A DNA stretch of 64,000 nt from Zygnema cylindricum (lineage: Eukaryota > Streptophyta > Zygnematophyceae > Zygnematales > Zygnemataceae): positions 115,557-179,556 of the forward strand of contig JBBHKE010003117.1 of assembly GCA_037447655.1 (NCBI GenBank). The letters are read 5' to 3'. The position numbers were made by a program, and so were the translations under genes. The notes under the pieces were generated by a model. It did no database searches. It was not told where the DNA came from and worked only from the letters and a program-made list of their open reading frames with translations. How positions within the stretch are numbered: position 1 is the first letter of the stretch; each line of letters opens with the position of its first letter. Positions 11,369-27,782 of the stretch are shown in pieces.

Positions 11369-12532
11369 TGTTGTCAATAGCCATTTCTAGCCATGGATTC
11401 ACCTTCGGAAACACCACAGACTACCCAAAAACAGCGTACTTTGAATCAACACAGAATTATACAGAAATAACTAAGCAAGCTGAAACTACAAACACAGATA
11501 TTTTCTAGGCTACAAAATAACCTCACAAAGTTTCAGACAAAAATAATGAACAGCGTGATCACATCATCTAGTCAAAGTTGCAGAAAAACAGTCTACCAGA
11601 ACTTGTATAAAACACACTAACTTCACAATGAAGTAAAACACAGAACAGGCACACAATAGGCCTGTAAATCTGTGACAATATTAAAAATACAAATAGGAAC
11701 ACACATACAGAATTTCAGATAATTCTGACATCAGATCTGAGAGCAATACTCAGACAAAATTACCAAAAATGATAATAAACAGTTTTTGGTACAAAAAGTT
11801 CCTAAGCCCTGAAATGACTAAGTTCTACAATATATACATTCAGGCTTACTACTAAATGTACGGAGGCATACCAGCCGTATGTAATTTACCATATACTTAA
11901 ATTAATGTGAGTATACCTGAATAATTCAAGGTATGTCAGAAAATGTAATTCTACACTAATAATTAATGCACAAAAAGACAAATCAATGTTCGACCAAATA
12001 TTTACACGTACACACAATCTCACAAAATCGTATGTTGAGTCAGGCTACGTCACTCAACGAGATTCCCTCAATTTCTTCAAAGAATCCGGATCGTCCAAAA
12101 TAAACATTGTGTGATTGACGCAAATCCGCGTGGTCACAAAATCCAAACAAAATCCACGTAAGTCGTCAAATATCTTATGACATCACGAAAGCATTCAGGT
12201 CCACTTGCCGAATAAGACGCTTCGTACTTGTGGCGTCCTTTTTCATAAATATGTCTGTCGCATTATGTTTCGTACGCCCATCGTACATTTTCAAACATTT
12301 CAGATATTTCAAATCGGATCGCTTCACGATCCGCCGTCCATTTCAATTAAGCATTCCGCGCCACTCAATTTCTATTTCGTTCGTTCTGAAACAATATATA
12401 TCCGTATGTTCACTCCCTCAATCCGCGAAACCATTCGAGCCTCCACAGTAAATTCATTTAATAAATTAAGCACGAAACGTCGCGTGCGCACAAAATGTCG
12501 TGTACGCACAAAACTAACATTTAAAAACAACA
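11369..12532. mobile_element. Solo-LTR-like insertion in Copia-2 pol
   Basis: A 1164-bp block with no similarity to copia coding sequence splits the linker between integrase and reverse transcriptase. It starts TGTTG and ends CAACA, a 5-bp inverted terminus of LTR type. It is flanked by CTTTG (left) and CTTTC (right), a four-of-five target duplication. No internal coding sequence is visible. A solo LTR of a third family is the simplest reading. A non-autonomous DNA element is possible. Confidence 0.7.
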
Positions 12533-15397
12533 CTTTCTGGGGTGTTTATGTCCTCTAAGTATGTCGGAGGTTCATTCGGGTGAGACATCTTTGTGAGTTG
12601 GTTATTTACTTGTCTTTCTTGAAGTCGTTTACTACTTCTTTTTCCCCCTTCAAAATCGGAAGCCAGTATGGAAGGCATCCTTGGGTTTCGTTTAGGAAGA
12701 TTTTCAGCTCCCCTATCTTCCAATTCTTGTGTCTCATCAAAATCCTCATCGGTTTCCACTTCGTATTGTGGCGTTGCCTCGGATATTGTCCTTTCCTCTC
12801 CTTTGGTAGATCTGCAGATTTTCCCTTTTCTCCATCTTCCTTCTCTTCATTTTCAAAGTCAAAGTCAAAAAACTGATCCGTTTCAAATCTGATTTTGACT
12901 TCCTTATAATATTCGAATGGATCAATGGACTTCACTTCTTTCATCACCGCTATGTGTTGTACCAAAATTATATCTCTCTTTTTCAAGTCATACACCGTGT
13001 ATCCTATTGTGCTCTCATCATATCCTACAAGATATCCTAGTTCCCCTCTTCCCTCTAACTTCCATTTAGTCTTAACGGAATCCACACTATAAACTTGACT
13101 TCCGAGCGCTCTCAAACTAGACAAATCAAGCTTTCTTCCTGTCCACCTCTCATACGGATTTTCCTCCTTATTTGCTGAAGTTAGGACTCTATTTTTGATG
13201 AAATTGGCATAGTTCATAGACTCAGCCCAAAACTGCAGCCCTATCCTCTTGTCACTTAACGTACTTCTGGACATATCTCCTAAATTTCTATTCACTCTTT
13301 CTGCTACTCCATTTTGTTACGGATTATAGGGAACAGTTTTCTCATGATGAATTCCTTCGTCTTTAAGATATTCTTCAAATTCCCTTGAGGTGTATTCTTT
13401 CCCATTATCACTTCTTATCTCTTTTATTGAGGTTTCATGTAGCTTTTCACTCCATACTTTATACACTTTGAAACATCTTAATACCTCCGACTTATGTCTG
13501 AGAAAGTATACCTTCGTGTATCTAGACCAATCATCTGTGATAGGTAACATCCATCTTTTCCCCCCATGTGAAGCATACCTAGCAAGTCCCCAAACATCAC
13601 TGTGAACTAGATCTAATACTTTCTCTCTCCTAAATGTGGTTGCCTTTGGAAATGGAAGTCTATGAATTTTCCCTTGGGCACATCCACTACAATCATCAAA
13701 GGTCTCATCATCCTCAAAAGTAATATCCTCCACTATTCAATTTTTCTTCATTTTCTTTAATCTATCTAGATGCACATGCCCCAACCTTTTATGCCAAAGC
13801 ATCATCTCACTTGCACACGAGTAGAGAACACTCTTTTCATTGCAAAGAACAATTCTGAACATTCCCTGACTGCCCTTCTTAGCTATGAAATAAACCTCAT
13901 TATCAAAGCTTGCTATGATGATTCCTTTCCTAGTTCCTGTTTCAAACTCGTTTTCATCTAGGACAGCTGTTGAGACTAGGTTCTTGCTAAGCTGTGGAAT
14001 GTAAAGAACGTCTGTGAGTGTTACAATTGAGGCCTTTCCATCAACTAGAACCTTCAAGTCAACAGTTCTAACTAGACTTGTGGTTTCTACTCTACCATCT
14101 TTGTACTCTATCTCAACTGTTGGGATCTTTCTCAGTTTGGTGAACCACCTTTTATCTTTGCACATATGCATTGAAGCCCCTGAGTCTACGATCCACCCAT
14201 CCTCGGGTGGATCCCTCTTACCTCCGAAAGCACACTTTTGTCTCCGTGGAATGTCGACATGCTTTTCAGTGTTTTTCGGATTAAGAAGAAGCTCCTCAAG
14301 CTCCTCTTCTGGTTCAGTTTTTTCTTCCACTTCCTCATCATGAACTTGAGTCAGGAAAGCCTTTTTCTTTCCTCCATCCCTTGAGGTTCCTTGACCATCT
14401 TTCAGTCGAAGATCTGCAAGTTTGACACAATCTGCCATATAGTGTCCCGGTTTCTTGCAGAAGTGACATAATCCTCCTCGAGAAGTTCCTCTCCCCTGTC
14501 TATCAAATCAACCACCTCCTTGTCCTCTTCCACCAAAGTTTTGATAGGGATCTTTCCCCTTCTCCTCATCACGCTTCCGTCAATCAGCTCCTGCAAACAA
14601 TGCTTGAACACTTGGACTCCCTCTCCTAAGCTCTATGGTGCTTTCTTTCACTAAAATCATTCCCACTGTGTCATCCCAATTCCAATTGCTATCTCATATG
14701 TCTTTCAATCCCTTAATGATATTCTCATACTCTTCAGGTAGTTTCATCATTAATCTGTTCACTCTTTGTCTCTCAGACCGAGAGTTACCTGACTCTCTAA
14801 CTCTCCAAATAATGCCTCTCCAAATAATGCCCCTGAATCATTGCAATAATTATTCATAATTCCTTATTTATACGTACAAGCTACAATCTTGTTTTCTGCC
14901 AATTGTTGTTGCTGCAATGATCCACTTTTATATTTGTTAACTAGTGATATCCAAATATGAGATGAAGATTTGACATGTATAAGGGGAATGGCAATGCCCT
15001 TTGCTACACTTTTAACAATTAAGAGCTTAGCAACCTTGTCTTTGTAGTTCCACTTTTCATACTCTGATCTTTCGGTCTGAACCCTTGTCGCAATTGCTGG
15101 TGGTGTTGCTGCCGGTATCGCCTTCGGCAATGGTGTAACTTGAGTTCCAACTCCTCCCTTTTCTCCTTCCATGACAATCTCCTCTCCTTCCTCATCTTCA
15201 TCCTCGGTGATGGTGACAGCTGTTCTACCAACTGTAGAGGCGGAGGTGCCAGAAAAACGAGTCTCTCCAAACGCAGGTGGAGGTGGGCATCGAATTTGTC
15301 CGACACTATGCCCCATAGATGCTTCTCAAATAGTTCTCCCTCAATCATTATTTCCCAATACAAAAAGTCTGATCCATCAAATATGGGCACCCAAGAG

Positions 15398-15412
15398 GGT
15401 GGGCCCATAACC
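15398..15412 (-). other. Copia-2 primer-binding site
   Basis: The minus strand reads GGTTATGGGCCCACC directly after the LTR terminus. It is the same word as in Copia-1 despite unrelated LTRs, and it is complementary to the initiator tRNA-Met anticodon arm. Confidence 0.75.
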
Positions 15413-15908
15413 TGAAATTCTGTGGTCTCCATTGACCCACAGAATGAGCAGCCTATGTAAAGCCTCTAGGATAATATTTGCCCCTTGCACTTTCCCACTC
15501 AATAAGTGCCGCCCAAGCACACAAATATTTTGACCATCCTCACCCTTGTGAGGACAAGACTCCCTTGAGTCAAACGCAAAAAGAATCACTGAATTTGCTC
15601 CCTTGAGCAGTAAGCTGGTGAAATATGACCTTTATAGTTACAAGCTCTCTTAGAGAGAGGTACCTAAATATCATTAAGTCTTGGTCTGCCTACTCATGAC
15701 TACCTACTACTAAACCCTAGTCCAATAGGAACACTATATAGTACAAGAAGGTACAATAGGAGATGTATTTATTGTACGACCATTGTACGACATAGTCTAC
15801 AAGGTGACACTTGTCAAATCGGGAGCAATGGTTCCTCCTCCCATCTTTTCCGGTATCAAATAATGTGGCGGCACCTGGCACCGCGTGACGCTATCTCCAA
15901 ATGACGCC
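15413..15908 (-). repeat. Copia-2 5' LTR, truncated
   Basis: About 496 bp nearly identical to 2481-2960. Similarity ends abruptly at 15,908 where TA-rich DNA begins, leaving out roughly the first 370 bp of the LTR. Confidence 0.85.
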
Positions 15909-16697
<789 letters not shown>

Positions 16698-16699
<2 letters not shown>

Positions 16700-19560
16700 A
16701 AAATAAAAATTATTTTTTATGTTATTTTATTGTAATTCTATTTTCAACTAAAAATGATATTATATTTCTATTTTAAATTAAATTCAAAAAAAAAAATTGT
16801 CAAAAATCTCTTATTTTTAACGTGGTCGAAAAAATATTTGTTACTTACTAAAATAAAATAAGAAAATGTTAATTAAATAAATAAATACATAATTTAAATA
16901 AATAATAAATATTAATAGATATTAATAAATAATAGTTTTATTTTTATATTTTTGTTTTTTATTTGTGTTTTTTGTATTTTCGTGTCTTTTTTGACACTGT
17001 TTTTTTTTTATAACCGCCATTTTTTTTTATGAAAGAGATGTATTAAAAGGAACTTACATTGATTTTATAATTTTAAAGTTTTTATATCAATTAATATATA
17101 AGTGTTTTACATTTTTTTTTTTTTTATCAGTTAATACATACTTGAAATAAAAAATCCACATTCTACAGAAACATCCAAAAACAAACATAGTTGAACAGTT
17201 TTTTTATTTTTAAACTTTCTTTTCAAATTGGTTTTTGTATAATTTTATTTTAGGTATAGTTTGCCTCTAATGAATATGATGTGTTATTATTATTTATTAT
17301 TATTTTTTTATTATTTATTTTTTAAACACAACATTGTTAAAAAATGAAACGTATTTTTTTTTAAATAGCAGAAAAAAAAGAGGAAAAAAATAAAAAATGA
17401 TATGAAATAAATGTTAATAAAATGTTAAAAACAATTTTAAAAAAAAATAAGTTAAATGATAATATTTTTAATATTTATGAAACAATGGTTTAGAATTTTT
17501 TTTATTAACTCTTACAAAGAAGTGATTAATAGTTCTAAAATTTTATTACACAATATTTTAATTAATGTTTTTGTTAACGCTTGCAAAAAAAATGATAAAA
17601 GATACAAAAGAGAGGTAAAAAACAAAAGAACTTCACTTTAATGTATAAAAATAAGAAAACCAACACTAAAATAAATAGAGGAGAGATAAAAGATACAAAA
17701 GAGAGGTAAAAAACAAAACATAAAAATAGAAAGATAAAACAAATGGCGATTTCTATTTTTTTTTCAGTTTATAACGACATTTTACGCTTTACCGGATATA
17801 TTTGACATTTATTTTATTTTCTAATAAATTATTTTTATTATTATTTTCAATTATCACGCCACATTTTATTTACTGTGTTTTGTTACTTTTATAACTTTTT
17901 TATTTTTTATCATGATAGTTTTTTTATTTCAAACAAATTATAGCACAGTTACAATTCATTTCATATTTGATAATAATAGTAATTTTTAAAAAAATTGACA
18001 CATTATCATTAAAGACTTTTTACGCTATTTCTTTTTGAGTTTCATATTTATCCACTTTCTCAGTATTAACACGTTATTAACCTTTAATGTCAATAATTAA
18101 TTAATCTACGCACACTTAAATGTTAGTTTCACTATAATTAATGTGTTCAATTAGACTTTAGTTTATTGTCAAATTTATTCTAAATCGCGCGACATTATAT
18201 CGTTAGAAAATTATACGACATTTTTTAATGATAAAAATAAAAAAAACACAAATAAAAAAAACTCGAAACATATAAATTTTACATATTTTTTGACCACATA
18301 AAATTGATCATTTTCTGCAAAAAAAATAACAGTAAAAATAATAATAAAGATTTAACTATTGCTATTAAAAATGAATAAAAAAATATTAATGAGGAAAAAA
18401 ACATTCAAATCGTAATTATTTTTACTTACATTTTGGTGACGAAAGAAACTTAAAAAATATTTCAATCGTACTCAAATCGTGCTTATGTTTAAGTACATTT
18501 TTATTTACGAAAAAAACTCAATCCATATTCATTAACTCCATTAGCACAATTTTTTTTTTACACTTTGAATAAATGTTAAAAAAAAATTATCAAATAGAGA
18601 TAAAATATGAACATAAAAAAAAAAATCATTAAATTTATTAAACTTATCATTTTTTTTTTTAAAGAAAAGTTAAATATGATTACGAAAAAAAAAAAATTGA
18701 TAACCGTGAGTATTTTCGATATTTACCCATAACCGTGAGTATTTTCGATATTTACCCAATGATGATATTTTGTACGGCAATCTAATGATCATATTTTTAA
18801 TTTTCACTTACATGATATCATCATATTGAGTAGAATGTTTGTAGAAAAATTACTCTATTTACTTAAACCACATTATTGTACATTTTATAAAGTTTGAGTT
18901 AGCTTTTACTTGTCCAAATGAACTTTAATTGACAAATTATTTAAAGTAATTCATTAGATAAAGACAAAGACCCAACCCATTGATTACACTGCAAGATCAT
19001 ATACTGTTTAAAATAATGTTCAAAAAATCACGTAAGTGTTATTTATAGTCAACGCATTTAATGCGAAAGGAAAAAAAATAATTTGTTAAACTTTGCAAAA
19101 AATTTTGAACCTTAAAGAGTATTTTGTAGTCAGACTAATAATATCAGACCAATAATAGATCTACATCACTCTTTTTTGTGTCATAATAAAATCCATTACG
19201 TTTACAAATCATTTTCAATTATGAACACAAAAAGTGGATAGCAAATAAAAATTAAATGGTAATGATTAATAAGTTTATAAAATGAACTAAATTTATAAAT
19301 TAACAGTCTAAATTGAACAATGCAAAATTTTTGCACAAAATATGTGAAATTTATGAATTAGATAAATAAAACTTTATTAAACATCAGTTAAACAAATGAC
19401 AAATAATAGTTCATTTTGTACATAAAATATGAACTATTGTTTTCTGCATGCTGTTTTTTTGAACAATTGTTTTTTTGTTGAGCGTGATAAATACTTGTTT
19501 TTTTGCATTTCTTCAATGTTGTTTTAATAAAAACGACAAATATATTTATTTTACTTAATT
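16698..19560. other. Very AT-rich gene-free stretch
   Basis: No protein-like frame, tRNA or transposon terminus was found. Local duplications exist. The phrase 'gatacaaaagagaggtaaaa' occurs near 17,598 and again near 17,688. A 29-bp unit, 'ataaccgtgagtattttcg..', is perfectly doubled at about 18,701-18,758. Confidence 0.6.
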
Positions 19561-19565
19561 GTATT

Positions 19566-19685
19566 AATATAGTTATAATTGCTAATATGGTTTTAACTAT
19601 TGGTAAGATTACACAAATTTGAATAGATATAGTTATAATTGCTAATATGGTTTTAACTATTGGTAAGATTACACAAATTTGAATA
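19566..19685. repeat. Perfect 60-bp tandem duplication
   Basis: The unit beginning 'atatagttataattgctaat' is present twice with no visible difference and a period of exactly 60 bp. This suggests a recent slippage or an assembly duplication. Confidence 0.9.
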
Positions 19686-19794
19686 GTTATAGTTATTAGA
19701 ATAGCTACAATTGAGGGTATGAGAAAATAACTAATGAGGATTTTTTCCGATGAGGTTAAGGAGAGGTTTAAAAAAATGAAAGCAAAAAAAATAA

Positions 19795-20112
19795 AGAGAA
19801 GAAAAAAATGGAGGTTTAAGAGGAGGTAACAAAAAGGTTAAATTGACGTTCGATGAGGTGATGAAGGAGAAAAGAGTGTATGAGAAAGTGTCGGTGGAGT
19901 TCGAGGAGGAGATGATGAAAGACGTTAAAGAGATAGCCTCATATGGTTGAAGAGAAAATGGTTTTGAGGAGATAGGAAAGCCATCTCAAAAGATGACAAA
20001 TGGAAGAAAAAACGTGTTTGACGATGTTGTAAAAAGTGTGGTACTAAATAGGAATAATGAGGAGTTTGAGGAAAGGAAAAAGTTGTTTTTAAAGAAATTA
20101 AAAGGTTTCTAG
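19795..20112 (+). pseudogene. Decayed Glu/Lys-rich open frame
   Basis: A plus-strand frame reads with coding-like composition for about 105 codons (for example LTFDEVMKEKRVYEKV and NNEEFEERKKLFLKK). It is interrupted by one TGA at 19,948-19,950 and ends at TAG 20,110-20,112. It has no ATG at a sensible place and no recognised family. It stands out because the surrounding DNA is AT-rich and featureless. Purine-rich DNA can give such frames by chance, so the call is tentative. Confidence 0.3.
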
Positions 20113-20343
20113 GAGATTCATTGTTTTTTTTCAATGGTTTCGAGAAGAGAGAAAAAAAAGAAAGGGAAAAAGATGATATTATTTATAGAAGTAGGAGTTA
20201 TTCATTAGTTTTTGCAGTTATTCTTAAACCATAAAAAGTAATTTGGTAGAAACCAAGTTTTAGCTAGCATGCTTGACTATTAGGGAGAGGGGGAGGGAGA
20301 GGGAGAGGGAGATGAGGAGGGGGAGGGAGACGGAGAGAGAGAG

Positions 20344-20353
20344 NNNNNNNNNN
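20344..20353. other. Assembly gap (10 N)
   Basis: Ten undetermined bases follow a GA-rich low-complexity run (20,280-20,343). A 10-base gap is usually a placeholder, so the true distance is unknown. Confidence 0.98.
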
Positions 20354-20932
20354 TTAGGTAATTGATGTGGGAAGGAGAGAAAATAAAGGCCAAAAACAAA
20401 AAGAAAAATATATAATTTCAAAAGAATAAAGAAAACTTGAAAATTCTTGTTGATATGGATCTTTTCTTTATTAGACAAATGAATATTAAAATGTTAGTTT
20501 GTAGAAGTTGAAATAATTGGAACGTAAAGCTTTTAAAAAATTTCGTACAAATTTATTAGTGTTAGTGTGAAATAACACATTTCGTAATTCAACTCTACTT
20601 AAATATCTCCTGAATTTGAGTAATTGACACTAATATACACGTAGCTGTATTAACATTTTTTTATTTATTTTTATTAATTCTACTGTAGGTTAAAAGGTCG
20701 TAATTTACAGGCTCCGGTATAGTGTCATTTACAGGAGTAGCATTTCATGGTGTAGTTAATGGATTGACCGTCAAATCCTGACACGATTGCACCAGATTCG
20801 TTCTATTGTTTACTTAAACTGCACAACTTTGTACAGGCTGATGGATCCCTTGATGCCCACCAAAATTGACGCATGCGCTTGTCATTTCCCTAGAATTTGA
20901 ATTTCTACAAAACGTCTTGGTAGGACAATGTC

Positions 20933-21014
20933 AGCACCTTTTCTTACAACTTCTTGCAGTATTTTCACAGTGTAGCACCTTTTCTTACAACTTCTTGCAG
21001 TATTTTCACTGTGT
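20933..21014. repeat. 41-bp tandem duplication
   Basis: The unit starting 'agcaccttttcttacaactt' occurs at 20,933 and 20,974, differing only near the end of the second copy. The rest of 20,354-21,877 shows no supported gene. Confidence 0.85.
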
Positions 21015-21877
21015 AGCTCCAGTAATATGGGCTGGGCTTGTTTCATGCTCCTTTGTATACTGTTGTCGTTGTCACGACTTGTTGGGTCATTGTATCATTT
21101 CATATTAGCTATCCAAGCACAGTCTACGATTCCCAAGGGTCTTCAAAACGAATTCGTGACGAGAACGTGCATTGGCTTTTACAGGTTAGAACTCATTCCA
21201 TGAAAGGTTTTAGTTTTAATTTTGTGATGCAACCCTAAGTTTTCAGAGAAATGGCAATTGGTTTTACACATACAACACTATTACTGCCAATCTTCCGTAC
21301 ACAACAAGTATAACTCGCTAAAAGAGTGAGCGGCACCTGAATTGTTACTTTTGCATGCTTTTAAAGCGCGGGAAAATGTGACCATGCTTCATAATCTTAC
21401 TTTCACTTGAAGGAGACATTAAGATTTCAAGTTACATCGAATTCAAGTTGAATGTGGGTAAAACACAATTTCCTTCACGTGAAGAGCGTGGTTCTGTGTT
21501 TGGTAAAATACAACATTCAACCCATTTACGACTTTTGCAAAGTCTACTTGGCGATTTTAAACCAGCACTTTAACCTGGTATTATCATAGGAGCAAAATCG
21601 CAGGTGTTTCGACCAAAAAGCTTTAAATTGACACCAACAGAAAAAATCCAAAAATCTTTGTTCGATGTCAGCTGGCAACAGCTATTACAATACTACAGAA
21701 AGACTACAAAAGTCAACATGGGGAAAAATTAACGAGTGCAGTTGGCCAAACAAAGGCAGGTATATCTCCAAGCATCTCGCTGCGATGTAAATGGCTTGAA
21801 AACTATAAGGAACAACAAAATTATAATAAGTACATTTCACAAATATTGGGCCTAAACTCTTATGACGAATTGTCCAA

Positions 21878-22080
21878 CTACACCGCTCATCATTAATAGT
21901 GTTAATAACACTAAATCGGTCGCGACTTCTTTTGGCCAAGAATCATAAAATAGTGTTAACATTATTATTTATGGATCTGGACTACAATTTGCCATGTCTC
22001 CTTGTACTAAGTTGGTATTATTAATTCTAATTTCGTATTAACACTAATAAATCTTTAACGCTACTAACGATGAGCAGTAG
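21878..22080. mobile_element. MITE family D, copy 1
   Basis: A 203-bp element bounded by inverted ends: left CTACACCGCTCATCATTAA, and right, reverse-complemented, CTACTGCTCATCGTTAGTA. The same ends occur at 43,959-44,179 and 52,030-52,235. It has no coding capacity. Confidence 0.65.
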
Positions 22081-22688
22081 TCGATTCATTTGAACCGTAC
22101 ATGTAAACTTTATCACTCGTTTTCTCCTCAACACAGTTTCAGAATATTATTTTATTGCGGGTGTATCAATTATCTCAAAATCCAGATTCGTTACAGGAAC
22201 TGGTATAAGGCTCATAAAACTAAGAGTAAAGTAATAGCCCGTTTGGGTATTGACAAATTGTCACACATTATGCCCCAGAAGTAAAACTTCTTTGCAGAAA
22301 TATGAAAGAAGATCACATTGATAAACAAAAAATTGGTCTCCAAAAAAATGTAAACAAAAAATGGTTCTGTCTACACCAGGTCAAGCTGACAGGTTCTAAC
22401 CATAATTGATCCTATAAGGAGAACCACATTGTTTAGTCTTTACAACTTCAAACTACTATATTCAATGTCAATTTAACAAAACCTTGGTTGTCTTAGTGGC
22501 AAGGTTTTTACTGTGGACATCTATTCGCAGAATGCTTAAAAAAACAGAAAAAAAATAAGTTGGCTAAATTTACCAGTGGTGCCCTTTTGCACCAAAAAAA
22601 TAGAAAAAGATTACCTCAACTTTAAAATGATATCCTAAAAGCAAATGCAGATGTTAAGCTAAGTGCAAAGAATATGTGATTTCTGCTG

Positions 22689-25349
<2,661 letters not shown>

Positions 25350-25937
25350 CCTGCTAGTTTGCTTGCAAAACTCCTTTACTTCTAATGAAAAAGTTGAGAA
25401 TTGGTTCAAAACACTGCAACGCCTCTAAAACTGCCCGGCTGGCACCACAGGAAATGACCTAACATGAAATGGAAAAAGCAACTGGCAAGAAAGTCAGTAC
25501 AAAAGTGGTATGGATTCAAATGTGATAGACATGAAATTACAGAAGTGGATAAACATTATGATTGTCGAGGTTATACAATACAACATTTTATGTGCACTTG
25601 GTAAAATTTTAATGATACACAGAAAAACAGAATTACAGAAGTGACGTTACCAATCTTGAGGCTACACGAAAAAAAATCTTTTGTGCAATTAGTCATATCT
25701 AATGAAGGCAGGAAAAAATAAAAAGCTCTGAATTTCAGTTGTAGATTGTGTGGTTTGAGTTTTAAAGGCATTAACCGGAAGAGATAAATGTAGAATCTGT
25801 ATGAAAGATTGTTACCAAAGATTGTCTGTAAAGACTGTAAGCTCAGAAATACTGCAACCACAACTACTCAATTAGCACTACTTTCTGTTTAAATGTTTCG
25901 GAAGACGAGAGTGTGTATGGAAAGGAGAATCTCAAAG

Positions 25938-26113
25938 CCATTAAAGGGAATTTTACAAGCCCTGTAACAGACGTTACTGGCGCAATCATCATATTATTCG
26001 TACAAAAAACTGTACGATTTTGTAAAAAACCTACATTTTTCTGTATGACTACCGTAGTTACTTGCCAATAGCAATTGCATATGCATCGTAATAGCACATG
26101 CATAATTACCCTA
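25938..26113. mobile_element. MITE family B, copy 2
   Basis: The right end reverse-complements to TAGGGTAATTATGCATGTGC and continues with CAATTGC and TACAG blocks in the same order as the copy at 23,497. The left end is weaker ('taaagggaattttac'). It lies just upstream of the guanosine deaminase start. Confidence 0.45.
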
Positions 26114-27782
26114 TGAATCTTCTCATTCAACCAGCAAAAACAATTTCAGCGTAGACTCAAAATTCAGATAAAATGGCTGTACTTTTCAGGACGGAGCTTC
26201 CAAGAGCCGCGAAAAGTTGTCTACAAACATTGGTGACGTGCCATCTGCTGTTCAGAAATTCACACTAGATTCCCCATACATGCCTGTACAAGTCAAGCAG
26301 ATTGGGGAGAGAACAGAAAGCCTGCTAGGATACATTTCCTAGTAGAGCCGCGGAGCTTATCGGTTAGGCTGCAATGGAAAGTGCAAATCACATCAAAATC
26401 GAATAGCAAGACATCGTTTCCGTACGAATATTCCTCTGGTGCCTGCTTTGTTGGAAGTTTTGAACCACATTGTCCACACTAATCTGCAGTGTAGGTCTAT
26501 TGCTTCATTTTATCCAGTCATACACGCTTTTGTTTATGCGAAGAGAACGAGAATCAGGCAAATCCTCTTATGCATCTGTACTGCGTTGTCTATTGTACCT
26601 CTTCTACAGTTCACTTCAACTTTCACACGTGAGATCTATAATTTGGTGTCCATTAGGGTTACTGTACGTCACTTTTGCAGGGTTTTGGCACTGCGCTGGC
26701 CCTCTAGCCGTCTGGCCAGATATAGTTTTGAATTTTACAGGCGTCACCACAGGATTGGGTGTACTGCCTCTGCTTGGCGAATGAGAAACATACATAGTAT
26801 AGTGTTCTTAACTTATGTGCATCATAAGCTCACATGTGCGAAAAGATTATGCGATACGCCCATACTATACGCGTACTTCCGAATATAGTATGATACACGT
26901 CGTATGACGCTGATGGAACATCACTCAAAGAGTCAAAGTACAAACTACAAAGTACAAACCACGATTTCACAAAAATTGCCTAAGGAGATAAAGATTTCTA
27001 TATAACAGAAAATTAAATAGTGTGGTCTAAAATTGTCCATAATAAAATCAAACTGCCCAGAAAAAGTCAGTGGCAAACTTCACAGAATGCTCGTTTTGGA
27101 TGTCGAAATATCCTCTTTATTTTAGGTTCGCTCATCCGAATGTCTCGAGTAGGTGGAAACGGACGGGGAAAATTTTGATTCCTTTCAGGATCTGCAAAGA
27201 TATTAACGAATCTACATTACATTTGACCAGTTCATCTGTTTAGCAATCTCTTGAGAAGCTTCTAGAATCTAGACGCTCTGGCAGCTGAAGCATGGGAAGC
27301 GAATTCCAATATAATAAAAAAGCCTGGCGTTTCGCACCAATGGAAGTGAATGTCGCTACTTTTTCATTGGCTTAACGCAACTGTTTGGTACAAAACACCA
27401 CACCTGCATCTTCGCACACCTACAAAAATTTCTTGGAATAAGGCGTACGGCAAATCTTCCTTGGAGTACGGATTACAAAATCAGCCGTTTGCCAGTGCTT
27501 CGTATCTTCCATTTGTGACGTTTCCTCAGAAGAAAGAACCAATGAAATCACGTCTTTATGTGAGCTGGCATAATTCCATTGGAGTACAAGAATGCCTATA
27601 TTTCCTGAGATTCTGTACTGTACAATACTGTACTGTAGTTTCCTGATCCCTGGTCAACTCTACAGTTTTGAAGCTTTATACTGGCCAATCGATTAGAAAT
27701 AACTTCTTTTAAATAACTTCTGTTTAAAACTTCTTTCACAGGGAAACCCTGAAAAAAAAAAAAAAAAAAAACTAGCCAAACT
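26114..27782. other. Intergenic region between divergent genes
   Basis: Separates the guanosine deaminase gene (minus) from the disulfide isomerase gene (plus). Open frames of up to ~149 codons start at non-ATG codons and have no recognisable domain. A short inverted word around 'catactatacgcg' and 'atatagtatgat' lies at 26,858-26,892. Promoters of both genes should be here, but no motif is decisive. Confidence 0.4.

Larger units (their letters stand above)
9819..15432 (-). pseudogene. Copia-2 gag-pol remnant
   Basis: Fragments occur in several frames. Gag (15,432-14,864) is frameshifted after about 95 codons. A knuckle remnant lies near 14,450. Protease (DSGASMHMC, 14,438-13,737) follows, then integrase (SDVWGLARY, RSDNGKEY, 13,733-12,606). 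Reverse transcriptase (FAPVVRFPSV, YVDDLLV, 11,377-10,661) and RNase H (QSTMEAEYMAS, 10,256-9819) complete it. The reverse-transcriptase side is separated from integrase by the solo-LTR-like insertion. The product would be non-functional. Confidence 0.9.
9806..15908 (-). mobile_element. Copia-2, old minus-strand Ty1/copia element, multiply interrupted
   Basis: Reading leftwards: a truncated 5' LTR (15,413-15,908), primer site, gag, protease, integrase, reverse transcriptase, RNase H and a purine tract (AATTAAGTGGAG). The other LTR follows (9805-9721, then 3269-2481). The pol proteins match Copia-1 closely, but the LTRs are of a different family. It carries frameshifts and a 1.16-kb insertion (11,369-12,532), and its 3' LTR is the insertion site of Copia-1. 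Its 5' LTR is cut at 15,908 by TA-rich DNA, so no target duplication can be checked. Confidence 0.9.

Noticed and set aside
22490-22550. Possible tRNA-like word 'gtcttagtggcaagg'
   Set aside because: An A-box-like word is present but no B box at the right distance and no acceptor-stem pairing.
26439-26888. 149-codon open frame in the intergenic region before the disulfide isomerase gene
   Set aside because: It starts at GTG and a competing frame overlaps it. There is no recognisable protein pattern or ATG.
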